This document shows, in pieces, positions 41,642 through 49,951 of a DNA stretch of 64,000 nt; the first letter of the stretch is position 1, and each line of letters starts with the position of its first letter. Under the pieces are notes generated by a model. That model had not been told where the DNA came from, made no database searches, and was given only the letters and a program-made list of their open reading frames with translations. The stretch is taken from assembly GCA_965224515.1 (NCBI GenBank), contig OZ245051.1, forward strand, positions 3,162,001-3,226,000, written 5' to 3'. The position numbers and the translations under genes are program-made. The stretch comes from Sedimenticola_A sp040506425 (GTDB lineage: Bacteria > Pseudomonadota > Gammaproteobacteria > Chromatiales > Chromatiaceae).

Positions 41642-42973
41642 TCAGCCTTTTTCAAACAAAGCGATGGATTCAACGTGCGCGGTATGGGGGAACATATCCA
41701 TAACGCCGGCCGAGACCAGGCGGTAACCGTGCTTATGTACCAGTTCACCTGCATCCCTGGCCAGGGTTCCCGGGTAGCAGGAGACATAAACCAGGCGCTC
41801 CACTCCGAGTTTCTGTAGATGTTCCAGGATCTCCAGGGCGCCAGAACGCGGCGGATCAATCAGTGCCTTGGTGAATTTCTCCCGCATCCAGGGCTCTTTC
41901 TGTAGTGAGTCATAGAGGTTTGCGGTGAAATAGCGGGTATTTTCAATCCCGTTACTGAGCGCATTCTCCCGGGCACGGCTGACAAGGCCGGCATCACCTT
42001 CAACCCCGACCACCTCGGTCGAGTGTTTCGCAAGTGGTAGCGTGAAGTTTCCCAGCCCGCAAAACAGGTCCAGCACACGATCTGTTTCAGCCGGCTTCAG
42101 CAGGTCAATGGCATGCTCGATCATCAACCGGTTAAGTTCGCTGTTGACCTGGGTGAAATCGTTGGGCAGAAATTTAACTGTGATTCCATAGTCGGGCAGC
42201 TCATATACCAGCTCTATGGGATCCCCTTTCAGAGGCCGTATGGTGTCTGGCCCGCCATCCTGCAGGTAGATGTTGATGCCGTGCGTATGGCCAAAGGTTT
42301 CGAGGTTTTCCTGGTCAGATGCGGATAGAGGCTCCAGTATTCTGAATACCAGCACACAGATCTCATCCCCCATCGCAAGCTCAATCTGGGGGACTTTCTC
42401 CCGGATGGAGAGGCCTTCGATCAACTCGCCGAGGGGGGTGATCAATTCACCGACTTTCGGATGCAGCACATGACAACGCTCAATGTCGGTTATGAAGCCT
42501 GATCCCCGCTCACGAAAACCCACCAGCACCTTCCCTTTTTTAGGGACATACTTGGCGCCCAGGCGGGCTTTACGGCGGTATCCCCAGGAAGACGGCGATA
42601 CCAGGGGCGGAAGGATTTCACCGGGCTCCACTTTTCCAATGCGCTGGAAGGCGTCCATCAGCGCCTGCTGCTTTGCACCGATCTGGGCCTCTGGGGCCTG
42701 GTGCTGCAGGCTGCAGCCTCCGCAGATTCCAAACTGGGCACAGCGGGGTTCAACCCGGTCAGGTGAGGCTTTGATAACCGACTCAACCTGGCCTTCATCA
42801 TGCTGCTTTGTCTTTCTGGTATAGATGAATTCGACCTCTTCACCCGGAAGTGCACCGTGTATGAATACAGCCTTTCCATCTATGTGGGTAACGCCCCTGC
42901 CGTCATGACTCAATGACTCTATCTCGGCCTTGACCGGATCCTTTGGCAACTGCCTGCGTCTGGAACGTGCCAT
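41642..42973 (-). CDS. rlmD: 23S rRNA m5U1939 methyltransferase RlmD
   Basis: 443 residues. N-terminal TRAM domain (VKAEIESLSHDGRGVTHIDGKAVFI), iron-sulfur cysteines in CAQFGICGGCSLQHQ, and SAM-dependent domain with DLFCGLGNFTLPLA and VYVSCYPGTLARD containing the catalytic cysteine. It is the next gene after ydbL in a minus-strand run starting at cysM. A perfect palindrome ends 5 bases upstream of its start and no Shine-Dalgarno is visible. Confidence 0.95.
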   Translation of the reverse strand: MARSRRRQLPKDPVKAEIESLSHDGRGVTHIDGKAVFIHGALPGEEVEFIYTRKTKQHDEGQVESVIKASPDRVEPRCAQFGICGGCSLQHQAPEAQIGAKQQALMDAFQRIGKVEPGEILPPLVSPSSWGYRRKARLGAKYVPKKGKVLVGFRERGSGFITDIERCHVLHPKVGELITPLGELIEGLSIREKVPQIELAMGDEICVLVFRILEPLSASDQENLETFGHTHGINIYLQDGGPDTIRPLKGDPIELVYELPDYGITVKFLPNDFTQVNSELNRLMIEHAIDLLKPAETDRVLDLFCGLGNFTLPLAKHSTEVVGVEGDAGLVSRARENALSNGIENTRYFTANLYDSLQKEPWMREKFTKALIDPPRSGALEILEHLQKLGVERLVYVSCYPGTLARDAGELVHKHGYRLVSAGVMDMFPHTAHVESIALFEKG

Positions 42974-42978
42974 TATCG

Positions 42979-43001
42979 ATTTACACCCAATGGGTGTAAA
43001 T
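42979..43001 (-). promoter_or_regulatory. Perfect palindrome abutting the rlmD start
   Basis: ATTTACACCCA-A-TGGGTGTAAAT: two perfect 11-base arms around one base, 5 bases before the rlmD ATG. It could be a repressor operator or an RNA hairpin hiding the translation start. Confidence 0.6.
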
Positions 43002-43043
43002 AATACTTAATCATGCTGTAAAAAGTTCTCATCTTTCAGTTTG

Positions 43044-43664
43044 CTACTTCTGCTTCCACTGGCCTTTGCTGTTCTGATACCACCACCCTTTGCCTGCTTC
43101 CCGGGCCCAGGTTTTGGCAAATACCGCACGCACGTCAGGCTCCCATTCAGGGTGGCCGTTAGCTTCTGCTATAGACTGGTAAAGGGCATTTCTATCCCGG
43201 TTCTCAGCGCTGGTCAGTTTTTTAACCTTGTTTCGGTCTTTCAGTGAGATGGCCGAAGCGTTATGGACCGCGACCAGGGCATCACGGGTGAAGCCGATGG
43301 CGCCACTTCTGTAATATGGCGAGAGGCTTTTGTGGCGGCTTTTCATGGATGCGCGCAGTTTGCGGATCTTCGGGGTGTTGACGTTGAAGTCCGGCTGGGC
43401 TGCATGTGCCTGGGGGATGAAGATATCGACTATGCCCGAAGCGAATTGATACGCTTGACCGGATAATGGCAGATTTGCGCTGTTGTCGTCGCCCTTAGGC
43501 GCCTCGTCATTGGGTTGGGCATCGTTGTCCTCGCCCAGAATCTCGTCAACGATTCTTCCTGCCGCCTCTTCAGCCTGGGCTGCAGGGAAATAGATATTGA
43601 TTGTCACACAGGCCGCAAGTATCAGCAGTGTGGCAAAAGCTGTTGTCAGTTTAATCATCCTCAT
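43044..43664 (-). CDS. YdbL (DUF1318) with YnbE-like lipoprotein N-terminus
   Basis: 206 residues. Residues 1-19 form a lipoprotein signal (LLILAAC, Cys19) followed by VTINIYFPAAQAEEAAGRIVDEI. The C-terminal half (about 95-206) is DUF1318: KLRASMKSRHKSLSPYYRSGAIGFTRDALVAVHNAS and ENRDRNALYQSIAEANGHPEWE. Enterobacteria encode a separate lipoprotein YnbE between ydbH and ydbL; here both parts appear joined. It follows ydbH by 21 bases, so it belongs to the YdbH intermembrane lipid-transport module. Confidence 0.85.
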   Translation of the reverse strand: MRMIKLTTAFATLLILAACVTINIYFPAAQAEEAAGRIVDEILGEDNDAQPNDEAPKGDDNSANLPLSGQAYQFASGIVDIFIPQAHAAQPDFNVNTPKIRKLRASMKSRHKSLSPYYRSGAIGFTRDALVAVHNASAISLKDRNKVKKLTSAENRDRNALYQSIAEANGHPEWEPDVRAVFAKTWAREAGKGWWYQNSKGQWKQK

Positions 43665-43685
43665 CCTAGTGCTCCCGGTTACAGG

Positions 43686-45878
43686 TTATTCGATTACAGG
43701 TGCTCCGCCTTCGGAGATCTGCTTAAGTTTACTTATCAGGACATGCCAGTCCGTGCTCTGGTTAAAGCCTACGATATCAATCCGGGGCAGTCCGCCGCCT
43801 TTGACAAGATAGTAACCCCGATCGGCAGGTTCGATGCCGCCCATGCGGCAAACACCGTTTTCAAGTCTGCAGCTGATGCCAAGCCTGTCATAACTGAACT
43901 CCTCAAAGAACCTGAGGAAGCTGCGGGACAGCGCCCCTGAAACCCCCGCTCCCCCAAGGTTGGAGATGTTATCCACCGCTTTCTGGTTGATGCGGTGGCG
44001 GCTGTCGTCGTTATCCGGCGTGGCAAACCGCGCATCGAACGAGATTGGCTGCCAGTCTTCGAGGCGGAGTGATTCCACTCGCCCATCCAATTTTCCTGTG
44101 ATTTTACCAAAGGAGAAGGTCCGGGTCAGTGCCTCCAGGTCAAGGTTCTTGAGGGTGATATCTGCACTCATGGCGGGTAATGCGCTGAAGATATCCTCCA
44201 GGACCAGGTCCTTGATCACAACATCCCCGTCAAACACCTTGAAAAGTGCCATACCATCTACTGCCAGGGTACCTTCTTCAAAGGTTATACCAGGCACCAT
44301 ACCTGAGATCTGTCCTGATAGTATGGGCCAACCGAGGGCCTGGCTGAATGCTTCCAGGGAGATCGGGGTCAAGTATCCCTGAAAAGCCACCTTAGGTCCG
44401 GATTCGTTCATTTCCAGACTGAGGAGTTCAGCATTCAGTGCCCCATCGAACAAAGGTATCCTCGATTCCGAAGTTAGCTCTATACCCTTCCCTTGGATTT
44501 TCAGGGGCAGAGTGGTCGCTCCAATGGCAATACTGCCCAACATATGCCCACCGTCCCAGGAGATGCTACTTATCTTTGACTGTTCTCCGGCCTGCCAGTT
44601 CAAATCTCCATCAAGGTTGTAGAGAGCAAACAGGCCGGGAGACTCGCTGCCGTCGAACTCTTCTGTGCCCTGGTGTTCGACATAGATGTTATTTAGATCT
44701 GACTTCACCTGGACCAGGCGGTAATCATCCATTCTGATTTCCAGGTCCATGCTCCCCGCCAATTCAAGGGTCTCAAGCACAGATTCAGACAGAACAGGTT
44801 GCAGATAGCGGCTGTATAGCCTGGGAATGTTGATTTCCCGGGATACCAGGCTCAGTGCTTCAACACCACCCCCATCAGGAGTTGCCTGGAGTTGATACTG
44901 CGCATCACCGCTAACAGAGAAGGTACCAGGGTCTTCAAGCCTGAATTCAGGCACAAAAACACTCTTCTTTTCATCGTTGTATGCATAGTCCAAGGAGAAG
45001 ACGACTGGTTTTGTCTCGGGCTCCAGGTAGAAATAGGGTGTGAGAGCAGCACCCGATTTCAGGCTGATTTTCTGTGACCCTTTCCAGCTTTTTCCACGGT
45101 TATTTGCCGAACCAGTCCATCTGCCGGTCAGTTGCTCAGCTATATAGAGACCTTCCGAATCACTGAATCCCACCTCCTGGAAATCAGTGCTCCATTTGAT
45201 TCTTTTCAGGGTTGATGATGTGCCTTGCAACCTGATGTCTGCGGAGACGATGGCTGAAAATTCCATTCCGTCGTTCCAACCCGTTGGCAGTAACCCGGAG
45301 ACGGTGTTCAGCATCTTCTCCATATCCAGCCGCTTAGTTCGAACTCGAGCTTTCCAATTGGCTCCCCTCAGGGCTGTTTCGATGCTTACCGAGCCAAGTT
45401 TCATTGGGATGTTGTGTGAACTGAAGAGAAACTCCCCGGTCTCATCCGACCAGCTGAACCTGACCGGAATCGCCCGTTTTTTCAGCCACTGATGATTTAT
45501 CTCCAACTGCCCTTTTTGGCAACTGATCTGGTTGGAGCTGAGAGTTCCCTCAGCGCAGGTCAAAACAGGGGATTTCAGTGTAAAAGGCAGGGCCGGGTGT
45601 TGAATACTGTCAGAGGATAGCTTGTACTGCACGGCATCCGTATCTGATAGCGCAAGCTGGATTCTGGCATTATCGACTTGCCAGTCTGGCCCGCTCAGGC
45701 TGCCCAGGCTGAGTTCAATGTCATCGAGTGCCCGGGCGGTATTCGAGGTGAGTGCCATCAGCAGCCACAATGCAGCTGTTGCATGGATTGTCAGGCGCAG
45801 CAGTTTACTCAGCCGGGAATACACCGGTAGAGAGGTATCTGTCACCCCTGTCACAGATGATTGCCACAATGACAGCAT
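43686..45878 (-). CDS. ydbH: YdbH-family AsmA-like intermembrane transport protein
   Basis: 730 residues. An N-terminal anchor or signal (LLRLTIHATAALWLLMALTSNTARA, about 27-51) is followed by a long beta-strand-rich groove of alternating hydrophobic residues; the C-terminal domain has LDGRVESLRLEDWQPISFDARFATPDND and ends near LPRIDIVGFNQSTDWHVLISKLKQI. With TamB and YhdP, YdbH moves phospholipids between membranes. The preferred start overlaps the end of cysM by 74 bases; later starts (for example a GTG at 45824) lack a ribosome binding site. Confidence 0.85.
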   Translation of the reverse strand: MLSLWQSSVTGVTDTSLPVYSRLSKLLRLTIHATAALWLLMALTSNTARALDDIELSLGSLSGPDWQVDNARIQLALSDTDAVQYKLSSDSIQHPALPFTLKSPVLTCAEGTLSSNQISCQKGQLEINHQWLKKRAIPVRFSWSDETGEFLFSSHNIPMKLGSVSIETALRGANWKARVRTKRLDMEKMLNTVSGLLPTGWNDGMEFSAIVSADIRLQGTSSTLKRIKWSTDFQEVGFSDSEGLYIAEQLTGRWTGSANNRGKSWKGSQKISLKSGAALTPYFYLEPETKPVVFSLDYAYNDEKKSVFVPEFRLEDPGTFSVSGDAQYQLQATPDGGGVEALSLVSREINIPRLYSRYLQPVLSESVLETLELAGSMDLEIRMDDYRLVQVKSDLNNIYVEHQGTEEFDGSESPGLFALYNLDGDLNWQAGEQSKISSISWDGGHMLGSIAIGATTLPLKIQGKGIELTSESRIPLFDGALNAELLSLEMNESGPKVAFQGYLTPISLEAFSQALGWPILSGQISGMVPGITFEEGTLAVDGMALFKVFDGDVVIKDLVLEDIFSALPAMSADITLKNLDLEALTRTFSFGKITGKLDGRVESLRLEDWQPISFDARFATPDNDDSRHRINQKAVDNISNLGGAGVSGALSRSFLRFFEEFSYDRLGISCRLENGVCRMGGIEPADRGYYLVKGGGLPRIDIVGFNQSTDWHVLISKLKQISEGGAPVIE

Positions 45879-46698
45879 TTTCCACTTCTTGAGAGAGTTT
45901 CAGGGCGGCTGCGACTGCTCCCCCTGAAGAGATGCCGCAAAATATGCCCTCTTCCCCCGCAAGGCGACGGGTGGTCTCTTCGGCTTCTGGCTGGGTTACG
46001 TCCATTTCACGGTCGATCTTTGAACGTTCAAAAATTTTAGGCAGGTACTCTTCTGGCCAGCGGCGGATTCCAGGGATGCTTGCACCCTCTGCAGGCTGAA
46101 CCCCTATGATCTGGATATCGGGGTTCTGCTCTTTTAAATATCTTGATGTACCCATGATAGTACCGGTGGTACCCATGGCACTGACAAAGTGGGTGATTTT
46201 CCCATGGCTGTCACGCCAGATCTCGGGCCCCGTGGACTCGTAGTGAGCCTGGGGGTTATCCATGTTGGAGAACTGATCAAGGACTTTGCCTTTATCCTCC
46301 TGCTCCATCTGCAAGGCCAGGTCCCGGGCACCCTCCATTCCTTCAGCCTGGGTTACCAGAATCAACTCGGCCCCATAGGCGCGCATCGAGGAGCGGCGCT
46401 CTACACTCAGGTTGTCTGGCATGATCAGCGTCATCTGGTAGCCCTTGATTGCGGCTGCCATGGCAAGGGCTATACCGGTATTTCCGCTGGTGGCTTCAAT
46501 CAGGGTGTCGCCGGGCTTGATATCCCCCCTGCTCTCGGCCCTTTGAATCATGCTCAGGGCCGGGCGATCTTTAACTGAACCTGCTGGATTATTTCCCTCC
46601 AGCTTGACTAGAATGGTATTCGTACCGGGATCGACAAGACGTTGCAGTCTCACCAGGGGGGTATTGCCGACGAAATCTTCGATAGTTGGAAAGTTCAT
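45805..46698 (-). CDS. cysM: Cysteine synthase B
   Basis: 297 residues. PLP lysine in NPAGSVKDRPALSMI (Lys43), phosphate loop SGNTGIALA, and the CysM-specific IPGIRRWPEEYLPKIFERS and ICDRGDRYLSTGVF ending. It makes cysteine from O-acetylserine with sulfide or thiosulfate. Divergent from the TonB-receptor gene; heads the cysM-ydbH-ydbL-rlmD run. The cysM-barA-pdxJ neighbourhood is a recurring gammaproteobacterial arrangement. Confidence 0.96.
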   Translation of the reverse strand: MNFPTIEDFVGNTPLVRLQRLVDPGTNTILVKLEGNNPAGSVKDRPALSMIQRAESRGDIKPGDTLIEATSGNTGIALAMAAAIKGYQMTLIMPDNLSVERRSSMRAYGAELILVTQAEGMEGARDLALQMEQEDKGKVLDQFSNMDNPQAHYESTGPEIWRDSHGKITHFVSAMGTTGTIMGTSRYLKEQNPDIQIIGVQPAEGASIPGIRRWPEEYLPKIFERSKIDREMDVTQPEAEETTRRLAGEEGIFCGISSGGAVAAALKLSQEVENAVIVAIICDRGDRYLSTGVFPAE

Positions 46699-46786
46699 AG
46701 GGTGGATTTTACGGCAAGAAGCGATGAAAAACGATGTTAGTATAGGCCAAACATCAGTAATAGTTTCTGAAACTGGTCTGTGCTAA

Positions 46787-48832
46787 ATGGTTGGATTTGG
46801 TGATTTTATGGGCAATGGGTTGGGCATGATAAAGACTAAATTGAACAAAGCGTACATAAGAGTGCTCATTGTAGGGGTTATATCCAGTGGATGTAGTCCC
46901 GCGGTCTTCGCCCAGGATCTTTCCGAAGATCTGTTTTTCGGTGACATGCCCGTCGTACTTACAGCCACCCGTATTCGCCAGCCTATTAAAAATGCCCCCG
47001 CATCAATCACTGTAATTGACAGGGATATGATTGATGCCTCTGGAGCACAGGTCATTCCTGACATTCTTCGCCTGGTTCCAGGCTTTCAAGTCGGTATTGT
47101 CACAGGTTCAAAATATACTGCGAGCTATCACGGTATTGCAGATCAGTTTGCACGTGATATGCAGGTGCTTATTGATGGTCGGTCCGTTTATGACCCGGCA
47201 CATGGTGGTGTCGCCTGGGCGGATCTGCCTCTAACGATTGATGATATTCAGCGCATTGAAGTCATTCGCGGTCCCAATGCGGCAGCCTACGGCTCCAACT
47301 CGTTCGCAGGTGTTGTAAACATAATCACCGAACATCCAGCCAGCCAGCAGGGGGTAACTACAAAACTGGTTCTCGGACAGAACAGAACCCGTAACGTTAT
47401 GGCGCGGTTTGCCGACAAAGTGGATAACCTGGATTATCGCCTCTCTGTCAATTACAAAGATGGCGATGGATATACAAACCTGCATGACAGTTTTGATACC
47501 CGCATGATTGATTTCCGCGGCGACTATGCCTTATCCGATAGCGACAATGTTCTGATAAAACTGGGATACACAAATGGTCTGCGTGAAGAGGGAATTGAGG
47601 CGGATCCTTTTCAGCCAGTACGCAGTCTCGATTCGGAAATGCATTACCAGCAACTGCGTTGGTCCCGTCAACTGGCCCCTGACAGTGAACTTTCAATTCA
47701 GCTCTATCACAACTACCAGTTGAATGGCGACTATTACGAACTGCCATCCCCCTATACCGGTATCTGGATCGGTCTTTCCCACTTTCAATCCCATCGCACA
47801 GACCTGGAGATGCAGCATAATCTGACACTTGGCGATGACTGGAAAATTGCGTGGGGCGTAGGCGCTCGGCAGGACAAAGGTAAAAGCCATTGGTTGATGG
47901 GGTCAGACGACTGGATCACCCGAAACCAGCTGCGCACCTTTGCCAATATTGAAAAACCGATTACAGAATATTTGACTCTAAACCTGGGTGGTATGGTTGA
48001 GAAATTTGAGGATAAAGATAGTCTTTTTTCACCCAGACTGGCCCTCAACTTCCATATCGACGATCACCATACCATCAGGTTTGGTACATCACGGGCCTAC
48101 CGCATGCCTACATTGGTAGACCAGTATGCAGATGTCAGACTCTATGACAGCAGCATGAACATAGCTGTTGTTGGCGTACCGCTACCCCCCTTTTACCAGA
48201 CAGTGGATAATCTTGTCCCTCAAAAGATTCAATCATATGAAATCGGTTATATCGGAACTTTCCCCGAGTTCGGGCTCACCCTGGACGGAAAACTGTTCAG
48301 GGAAGAGATCTCTGATGTAATTACGGGCGCACAGCTTACCAACCGGATCATTCCGTTCCTGTATGACAATTTCCAGTTCATCAACGGCGGTTACTACAAT
48401 CTCTCCGGCTACGAGCTTGAGTTTAACTGGAAGCCATCACCCGCTGTGCTTATACACGCCGGTTTCAGCCACATCGATTTTTCCGGCGCTACCCAAGATT
48501 TTGTTGAAGGAGGCCTGGTGACGACTCCAAGCTCAGCAGAACCGGTTTCAAAACACATGTTCAACCTACTTGGAAGCTACCGTTTCGACGACGGCTTAAA
48601 AGTCAGTGCTGCCTACTATAGAACTGCAGAAATGGAGTGGAACGGAGATGGGGACCCCGTGCCGGATACCACTCGGGCGAATCTGAAATTTTCAAAAGCA
48701 TTCCGTCTGGACGGATCTGAAGGTGAAGCTAGTGTGACTTTGGAGAGCATCGGTATTGACGAACATGATTTTCGCACACGAAATATTCCTGACACCCGGG
48801 TCTATTTACAGGCAAAACTGAACTGGAATTGA
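46787..48832 (+). CDS. TonB-dependent outer-membrane receptor
   Basis: 681 residues from the first ATG; ATGs at 46808 and 46826 are equally plausible, the last placing a normal signal peptide (TKLNKAYIRVLIVGVISSGCSPAVFA) at the N-terminus. Plug domain: NAPASITVIDRDMIDASGAQVIPDILRLVPGF, DGRSVYDPAHGGVAW and IEVIRGPNAAAYGSNSFAGVVNIIT. A 22-strand barrel follows, ending in an aromatic-like C-terminus (VYLQAKLNWN). Ligand unknown. First gene of a unit with a binding protein and a BarA-type kinase. Confidence 0.9.
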   Translation: MVGFGDFMGNGLGMIKTKLNKAYIRVLIVGVISSGCSPAVFAQDLSEDLFFGDMPVVLTATRIRQPIKNAPASITVIDRDMIDASGAQVIPDILRLVPGFQVGIVTGSKYTASYHGIADQFARDMQVLIDGRSVYDPAHGGVAWADLPLTIDDIQRIEVIRGPNAAAYGSNSFAGVVNIITEHPASQQGVTTKLVLGQNRTRNVMARFADKVDNLDYRLSVNYKDGDGYTNLHDSFDTRMIDFRGDYALSDSDNVLIKLGYTNGLREEGIEADPFQPVRSLDSEMHYQQLRWSRQLAPDSELSIQLYHNYQLNGDYYELPSPYTGIWIGLSHFQSHRTDLEMQHNLTLGDDWKIAWGVGARQDKGKSHWLMGSDDWITRNQLRTFANIEKPITEYLTLNLGGMVEKFEDKDSLFSPRLALNFHIDDHHTIRFGTSRAYRMPTLVDQYADVRLYDSSMNIAVVGVPLPPFYQTVDNLVPQKIQSYEIGYIGTFPEFGLTLDGKLFREEISDVITGAQLTNRIIPFLYDNFQFINGGYYNLSGYELEFNWKPSPAVLIHAGFSHIDFSGATQDFVEGGLVTTPSSAEPVSKHMFNLLGSYRFDDGLKVSAAYYRTAEMEWNGDGDPVPDTTRANLKFSKAFRLDGSEGEASVTLESIGIDEHDFRTRNIPDTRVYLQAKLNWN

Positions 48833-48919
48833 TTACAACCGTGAGTGTTATTGACAGGGAAATGTCAATGGAGCAGACAACTGACAAACAACTGGCCATG
48901 GTCCTCAGGAGTGTATAGA

Positions 48920-49951
48920 TTGCATTCCTGCCATTTAGACTGCTGCGCATCAAAGTTGGCAAATGGCCGTATCTCGAGGCTATGGCCTACTTCGACCCTT
49001 GTTTTTCTTCTCCTGGTACTGTTTACCGCAAAGAGCTTGAGCGCAGAAGCGTCTGGCCCTCAAATCATGCTTGTCAAAAGCGGGGCAGCGAATATTTATC
49101 AGCAACTTGTACAGAGCTTTGAGCAGGAAATTAAAGAATCATGTCTGAAGAAGCCGGTGGCAGCATGCCGCACCATGGTGCTGAATATCACGGACATCTC
49201 GGATAGCGGTCTGGATGAAAAGTTGCATGGCTTTGACAGAGGCGATCTGGTTGTCACTATAGGAAAAAAAGCGGCAGAGTGGCTTCATGACAAACGGATC
49301 AGCCATAAGCATAAAGCCAAAGCACTGTATACGCTCATACCAAAATCCACTTTCAAACAGCTCTCGACCTCAGATAGAAAATCGTCGGCTATCTTTCTTG
49401 ATCAGCCGTTTGAACGCCTGGTTCGGTTTTCAAAGCTGATTACCCCTGGCGACCCCTATATTGGCGCGCTGCTGGGCCCCAGCACGAAACAGTATACGAA
49501 TGAGCTTGCAAAAACCGCATCCAGACAAAATGTGCCATTGATTCTGGAAACCGTAGAGTCGAGTGAGCAGACGGGAGGGAAACTGCGTAAACTGCTCTCA
49601 AAAAGCAATGTGTTGCTTGCGCTACCCGACCCTGAAATCTACAACAGAAAAAGTGTCGTGGGCATTCTTCTGTCCAGCTATCACAGCCAGGTACCGGTTA
49701 TCGGTTTCTCGTCGGGCTACGTCAAGGCGGGCGCCTTGGCTGCAGTTTATTCGACTCCCGGCGATATCGGTAGGCAAATCAGCGATACAGTCAAAGTGTT
49801 TCTGGATACCACTTCCAGAAAGCTGAAGCAACCGGCTCATCCCGTCTACTTCAGAATCTCGGTGAACGAGAACGTCTCCAAATCCATGGGCATCTCCCTG
49901 CCGAGTGCTGAGAGCCTTGAGTCTCAACTGCTCAAAGGAGAGGAGAGATGA
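48920..49951 (+). CDS. ABC-type substrate-binding-like protein upstream of barA
   Basis: 343 residues from a TTG at 48920 with CAGGAG 8 bases upstream; the frame extends to a GTG at 48845 but that would bury the signal helix (PTSTLVFLLLVLFTAKSLSA) deep inside. The mature part has two alpha/beta lobes of the ABC_sub_bind type: VVTIGKKAAEWL, IGALLGPSTKQYTNELAKTASRQNV, LLALPDPEIYN and VPVIGFSSGYVKAGALAAVYST. No ABC permease or ATPase is near. Its stop overlaps the kinase start by 4 bases, suggesting it presents a ligand to the kinase. Confidence 0.8.
   Translation: MHSCHLDCCASKLANGRISRLWPTSTLVFLLLVLFTAKSLSAEASGPQIMLVKSGAANIYQQLVQSFEQEIKESCLKKPVAACRTMVLNITDISDSGLDEKLHGFDRGDLVVTIGKKAAEWLHDKRISHKHKAKALYTLIPKSTFKQLSTSDRKSSAIFLDQPFERLVRFSKLITPGDPYIGALLGPSTKQYTNELAKTASRQNVPLILETVESSEQTGGKLRKLLSKSNVLLALPDPEIYNRKSVVGILLSSYHSQVPVIGFSSGYVKAGALAAVYSTPGDIGRQISDTVKVFLDTTSRKLKQPAHPVYFRISVNENVSKSMGISLPSAESLESQLLKGEER

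Noticed and set aside
48850..48869. ATTGACA-GGGAAA-TGTCAAT hairpin and an 18-codon frame after the TonB receptor
   Set aside because: The stem is only 7 bases without a U-run and the short frame has no supporting feature; too weak to call a leader peptide or attenuator.
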